A DNA stretch of 8,112 bases, taken from positions 1 through 8,112 of the forward strand of contig CAVOBC010000216.1 in the NCBI GenBank assembly GCA_963693635.1. Direction: 5' to 3'. The position numbers and the translations under genes were made by a program. This document shows, piece by piece, positions 5,901 through 8,112 of this stretch. Numbering within the stretch: position 1 is the stretch's first letter; each line of letters starts with the position of its first letter. The notes beneath the pieces are model-generated. The model was not told where the DNA came from, did no database searches, and saw only the letters and a program-made list of their open reading frames with translations. This stretch comes from CAVOBC01 sp963693635 (GTDB lineage Bacteria > Pseudomonadota > Gammaproteobacteria > Pseudomonadales > Azotimanducaceae).

Positions 5901-6352
5901 TCCGAGATGCTCTCAAAGAACCCGGTGGCTTCGTCCAGCGTGATCGCACGACTCAAGCCCGGCAGCACCGGAACTGCGCAGGACTCGGCCAGTGTGCGGG
6001 CTTGCGCCTTGTCACCGAATTGCCGCAGTGTCGCCGCCGTCGGCCCAACGTAGGTCACCCCGGCGGCCTCTGCGGCGGCAGCAAAGTCCGCGATCTCGCT
6101 CAGAAATCCGTATCCCGGATGCACACTGTCGCAGCCGGTTTCGCGGGCTATCGCAATGATTCGCTCGCCGTCGAGATAGGCCGGGACACCGAGCGCACCC
6201 AGCCCGCACGACTCGTCAGCATGTCGAGTGTGCAACGACTGGGCATCGTCATCGGCATAGATGCCGACGGTCGCGACCCCAAGGTCTGAAGCCGTGCGTG
6301 CGATACGAATAGCGATTTCGCCCCGGTTGGCGATGAGAAGTTTTTTAAGCAT
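2948..6352 (-). CDS. Single-chain biotin-dependent acyl-CoA carboxylase (BC-BCCP-CT fusion)
   Basis: 1134-residue cytosolic enzyme predicted to carboxylate an acyl-CoA at the alpha carbon using ATP, bicarbonate and biotin. Residues 1-460 are biotin carboxylase: MLKKLLIANRGEIAIRIA at the N-terminus, HPGYGFLSE (78-86), ATP-grasp loop AIAGGGGRGM (161-170), Lys239 in QRQKLVE, and FMEANARLQVEH (292-303) with Glu294, Asn296 and Arg298. A roughly 55-residue linker leads to a biotin carrier domain (about 515-587) with the EALKMEH site, biotinyl-lysine 553. Residues 600-1134 hold both carboxyltransferase halves: N-half with GGGGRTHGG and SGYCFAGNVVLLGACDV, C-half with NNSNSPTGGAI and LVDTPGNMVGPEAE. 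The architecture matches single-chain long-chain acyl-CoA carboxylases described in Mycobacterium avium paratuberculosis and Rhodopseudomonas palustris; the substrate is not readable here. The start at 6352 is chosen because the conserved N-terminus begins there; upstream codons to 6553 would run into the MATE gene. Its ribosome binding site is weak. Transcribed divergently from the MATE gene. Confidence 0.94.
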   Translation of the reverse strand: MLKKLLIANRGEIAIRIARTASDLGVATVGIYADDDAQSLHTRHADESCGLGALGVPAYLDGERIIAIARETGCDSVHPGYGFLSEIADFAAAAEAAGVTYVGPTAATLRQFGDKAQARTLAESCAVPVLPGLSRAITLDEATGFFESISDGGDGAVMLKAIAGGGGRGMRPVDQIADLAEAFARASSEAEQAFGSSALYVEELLPRARHVEVQIVGDGSGAVSHLWDRECSLQRQRQKLVEIAPAFALSDAVRHAMQAAAVKIGSAAKYRGVGTIEFLIDVRPGADERFVFMEANARLQVEHTVTEVVTGLDLVALQLKIAAGATLADLGLEQASVPAPRGVAVQTRVNLETMMADGNSRPGGGVLTVYDPPAGPGIRVDGFGYTGYTTSARYDSLLAKLIVHGDDLPAAVRKTRRALAEFRIEGARSNIRFLQSLLAAAPFVSGDIYTRYVEDHIGPLLASDAERARYFEAPDREVGRAGTRVDPDDPLAVLSLKGPAAAPVAEATPAFAGGPDGTVAVVAPLQGMIIDFSVSVGDTVLAGQPVAVLEALKMEHVVRAEVGGVVCEIALEMGDTIFEDTPIMFLEPSDVEGEYDSGETIDLDSIRGDIAEILHYHYLATDEARKEATAKRHDAGKRTARENIHDLVDPGSFYEYSPITTATRYRDDTPEQLEERVIKTAADAMVMGVGRVNGDLVGKDNARCVAMSYDYTVLAGTQGGKNHQKQDRMFGVAEKYRLPVVLYTEGGGGRTHGGPRSRGGPQAGSIGGLSTRTWRQLGKLSGLVPLIGVNSGYCFAGNVVLLGACDVIIATRDSSLGIGGPAVIEGGGLGAYAPSEVGPVSIQQPNGVIDILVEDEFEATATAKHYLSFFQGRFSDWAVHDQRILRHIVPENRRAVYDIRKVIETLGDVDSMLELRPKFGLSMVTAFTRIEGRPIGVIANNSNSPTGGAIDSDGADKAARFMQLCDAFDIPILSLVDTPGNMVGPEAEKTALIRHCGRMYVAGANITVPYFVVVLRKSYGLGALAMASGSFDETFFAISWPTGEFAGMGLEGSVKLGRRAELLAITDLAKRKARYDQLVADAYAWSRALNAATVSEVDDVIDPAETRGWLVMGLDSMPPVMPRAGKKHDWVDTW

Positions 6353-6453
6353 TGGACACAATATCCCCAGTTGACGGCCTGATGAGCAGACACCTGCCCG
6401 CGGAGACGCCAGATAGTATCCAAATACCGGCCCTAAAACTGGTAGGGTGGCGA
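6353..6453. promoter_or_regulatory. Divergent promoter region between carboxylase and MATE genes
   Basis: 101 bp must hold the promoters of both genes. On the + strand TTGACG (6371-6376) resembles a -35 box, but no -10 hexamer follows at the right distance. On the - strand TACTAT (read from 6418 down to 6413) resembles a -10 box without a clear -35. No recognised operator or riboswitch is visible. Confidence 0.5.
6443..6450 (+). promoter_or_regulatory. Likely ribosome binding site (or -10-like element) of the MATE gene
   Basis: TAGGGTGG, 3 nt before ATG 6454, contains an imperfect Shine-Dalgarno core and supports this start over the in-frame TTG at 6352. The same bases with the preceding TGG also resemble an extended -10 (TGGTAGGGT), so the reading is ambiguous. 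Confidence 0.4.
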
Positions 6454-7932
6454 ATGACCGAATTGAGCTCGAATCCCGATTCGACCAAGCATGTCGACGA
6501 CGCGCGCCAGCGCTCCACCGAGGGAGAGGAGCAAGCCGACATCGCGCCGACACCCCCCCGGCCCCCGACCATCGGGAGCTTTACCGAAGGCCCCGTACAC
6601 CGGCACATCGTTAAGCTGAGCGCCTACATGTCGCTCGGCTTCCTGTCCTGGGTGCTCGCGTCGATGATGGAAGCGATTTACCTTGGCGTGCTCGGGACTC
6701 CCGCCCTGGCTGCACTCGGCTTCTCCATGCCCGTGACGATGGTGATGATGAGTGTCGCCAACGGTCTTGGGATCGGCGCGTCGTCAGTGATCGCGCGACG
6801 ACTGGGAGCCGGCGACAGGGAATCTGTGCGACGACTCTGCTCGCACTCGATCCTGCTTGGACTCGCCATCGTGATCGTCTTTGCGGCTCTCGGCATCACC
6901 TTCTCATCACGACTCTTCGCCCTGCTCGGGGCGACACCCGACATCAGGGTCCTGATCGATGACTACATGCTCATCTGGTTCCTGGGCATTCCGTTCTTTG
7001 CGACATCAACGGTCAACACCAATCTTTTGCGTGCCACCGGGAACGCCTCTGTTCCCGGCATCGTCATGGCTCTCGGCTCGGTCATCCAGATGATATTGTC
7101 GCCCTTTCTGATCTTCGGCTTGCTCGGTTTTCCCGAGCTCGGAATCAAGGGCGCTGCGATTGCATTTGTCGTCGGCGCAGTCGTTTCTTTGTCGATCACG
7201 ATGTATTGGCTGGTGATCCGCGAACGCCTGATCGGCTGGTCACTCACCGGAATCTGGACATCCTGGCGAGACATATTGCATGTCGGTCTACCATCGATGG
7301 CGACCAGCCTCGTCAGCCCTGTGGCCTCGGGGATCATCACACGACTCCTCGCCGGCCACGGCGCCGCGGTCGTTGCCGGGTTCTCTATCGCGATGCGCGC
7401 CGACATGTTCATTATGATGGTGCTGATGGCTTCCGCGTCGGCCCTCGGTCCGTTCGTCGGCATGAATTGGGGCGCAGCGAAATACGACCGCGTGCTCGCG
7501 TCGCTCCGAATGGTCAACGGCTTCTGTGTCGTCTGGGGGACCGGGTGCTTCCTCCTGATGTTCTTCTTCGCCGAGCCCATCGTGCTCCTGATCAACCAGG
7601 ACCCGGAAGTTGTGCGCGCGGCGACGCATTACCTCTTGATCGTCCCCATCTCCATCGGCTTCATGGGCCTGATGAGCGTCGCGTCATCCACCTTCAACGC
7701 GCTCGGCAAGCCACTGCCATCGATGATCCTGTCGATGGCAAGGATGGCCGTTCTCTACGTCCCGCTCGCCTTACTAGCAGACTGGCTCTACGGCTATGTC
7801 GGCATTTTCATCGCGACCAGCTTCACCAGCATCATCGTGGGTATATGGGCGTACTTCTGGCTGCGGCGAGTGATCAGACGCGAGATCCGCATAAAGACGA
7901 GTGGGTCCGAGCTGCAAGCAAATTCCGGATAG
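6454..7932 (+). CDS. MATE-family multidrug/toxin efflux transporter
   Basis: 492-residue inner-membrane antiporter that should export organic cations or drugs in exchange for Na+ or H+. A hydrophilic, acidic N-terminal tail of about 45 residues with a TPPRPP stretch (33-38) is followed by about twelve hydrophobic segments, near 52-75, 88-110, 130-150, 166-188, 200-222, 232-255, 278-300, 310-335, 352-378, 390-412, 425-445 and 448-470, in two homologous halves as in NorM/DinF-type MATEs. Family-like segments are YLGVLGTPALAALGFSMP (76-93), RRLGAGDRESVRR (115-127), RATGNASVPGIVM (193-205) and FVGMNWGAAKYDR (334-346). The first helix carries Glu73 where many MATEs have an Asp, which may matter for cation coupling. 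Start 6454 is chosen for the upstream purine-rich TAGGGTGG; the longer frame from TTG 6352 would abut the carboxylase start. The gene is divergent from the carboxylase and convergent with the ABC permease. The family call is secure; the substrate is unknown. Confidence 0.93.
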   Translation: MTELSSNPDSTKHVDDARQRSTEGEEQADIAPTPPRPPTIGSFTEGPVHRHIVKLSAYMSLGFLSWVLASMMEAIYLGVLGTPALAALGFSMPVTMVMMSVANGLGIGASSVIARRLGAGDRESVRRLCSHSILLGLAIVIVFAALGITFSSRLFALLGATPDIRVLIDDYMLIWFLGIPFFATSTVNTNLLRATGNASVPGIVMALGSVIQMILSPFLIFGLLGFPELGIKGAAIAFVVGAVVSLSITMYWLVIRERLIGWSLTGIWTSWRDILHVGLPSMATSLVSPVASGIITRLLAGHGAAVVAGFSIAMRADMFIMMVLMASASALGPFVGMNWGAAKYDRVLASLRMVNGFCVVWGTGCFLLMFFFAEPIVLLINQDPEVVRAATHYLLIVPISIGFMGLMSVASSTFNALGKPLPSMILSMARMAVLYVPLALLADWLYGYVGIFIATSFTSIIVGIWAYFWLRRVIRREIRIKTSGSELQANSG

Positions 7933-7943
7933 GGAGTAATCCG
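7926..7943. other. Small dyad at the MATE/permease convergence
   Basis: CGGAT (7926-7930) and ATCCG (7939-7943) flank an 8-nt spacer and overlap the MATE stop codon. Only 23 bp separate the two convergent genes, so 3' ends must overlap or be very close. The stem is too short to call a terminator. Confidence 0.2.
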
Positions 7944-7955
7944 CTTGGGCACCGA

Positions 7956-8112
7956 TCACTCGTGTCGCAACGCAGTAATCGGGTTTTCTACAGCGACGCC
8001 ATAGGCACGTCCCGCTACCGTCAACCACGCAATCGCGAGCGCTGAGGTGCCGATAACGAGGCAGTCCAAAAGGATGTAGACGTCATCGATCCGGTACTGG
8101 AAACCGTCGAGC
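7956..8112 (-). CDS. FtsX/MacB-type ABC transporter permease, C-terminus only
   Basis: The - strand is open from the right edge of the window to TGA (bases 7958-7956), giving the last 51 residues of a larger protein. It contains a final hydrophobic helix (VYILLDCLVIGTSALAIAWL) followed by GRAYGVAVENPITALRHE at the C-terminus. A last transmembrane helix followed by an Ala/Gly-rich turn and NPxxALRxE immediately before the stop is the hallmark of FtsX-like permeases of the MacB/LolC/E group, inner-membrane subunits that work with a MacB- or LolD-like ATPase in lipoprotein, peptide or drug export. The ATPase and periplasmic domain would lie beyond the right edge. The specific subfamily cannot be told from this fragment. 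The gene converges on the MATE gene with 23 bp between stops. Confidence 0.75.
   Translation of the reverse strand, partial: LDGFQYRIDDVYILLDCLVIGTSALAIAWLTVAGRAYGVAVENPITALRHE

Noticed and set aside
6409..6418. TACTATCTGG on the - strand upstream of the carboxylase, identical to 2218-2227 before the nuclease gene
   Set aside because: Chance 10-base matches between strands are expected dozens of times in 8 kb; without further shared sequence it is not evidence of common control.
6353..6553. N-terminal extension of the carboxylase frame (67 extra residues)
   Set aside because: The conserved biotin carboxylase N-terminus starts at the Met at 6352; the upstream residues are low-complexity Arg/Ser-rich, lack similarity, and overlap the MATE coding region on the other strand.
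7206..8045. 279-residue + strand frame within and beyond the MATE gene
   Set aside because: Out of frame with MATE, Arg/His/Pro-rich, typical of a shadow frame, and it also overlaps the permease C-terminus.

Overview
The window is bacterial and gene-dense. Most of it has GC of about 60-68% and strongly GC-biased third codon positions. The family I pyrophosphatase at the left edge resembles the Escherichia coli enzyme closely, which makes a gammaproteobacterium the best guess. No rRNA, tRNA or other taxonomic marker is present, so this is inference. No CRISPR array, insertion sequence or tRNA was seen.

Layout, left to right. The 3' part of an inorganic pyrophosphatase gene (ppa, + strand) enters from the left edge. 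It is followed by a small gene (585-749, +) for a 54-residue single-span membrane protein. Next comes a crotonase-superfamily (enoyl-CoA hydratase/isomerase-like) gene (908-1852, +) with a strong ribosome binding site. From about 1960 to 2890 the base composition drops to about 47-50% GC. This islet holds repeat-rich non-coding DNA and one lone GIY-YIG nuclease gene (2231-2797, +), and inverted repeats lie near both ends. A 3.4-kb gene on the - strand (2948-6352) encodes a single-chain biotin-dependent acyl-CoA carboxylase with biotin carboxylase, biotin carrier and both carboxyltransferase halves in one polypeptide. A 101-bp divergent promoter region separates it from a MATE-family multidrug/toxin exporter gene (6454-7932, +). 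The right edge holds the C-terminus of an FtsX/MacB-type ABC permease on the - strand (7956 to beyond the edge), convergent with the MATE gene.

Functionally, the crotonase-like protein and the carboxylase both act on acyl-CoA thioesters, and pyrophosphatase removes the pyrophosphate made by acyl-CoA synthetases. A loose fatty acyl-CoA theme is therefore possible, but the genes are not one operon. The MATE exporter and the ABC permease are membrane transport functions with no visible link to it.

The points most worth a second look are the low-GC GIY-YIG islet with its repeats, the pyrophosphatase in which a normally conserved metal-site aspartate reads as asparagine, the crotonase that keeps only one of the two hydratase glutamates, and the fused carboxylase. 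I see no convincing multi-gene undescribed system in this window.
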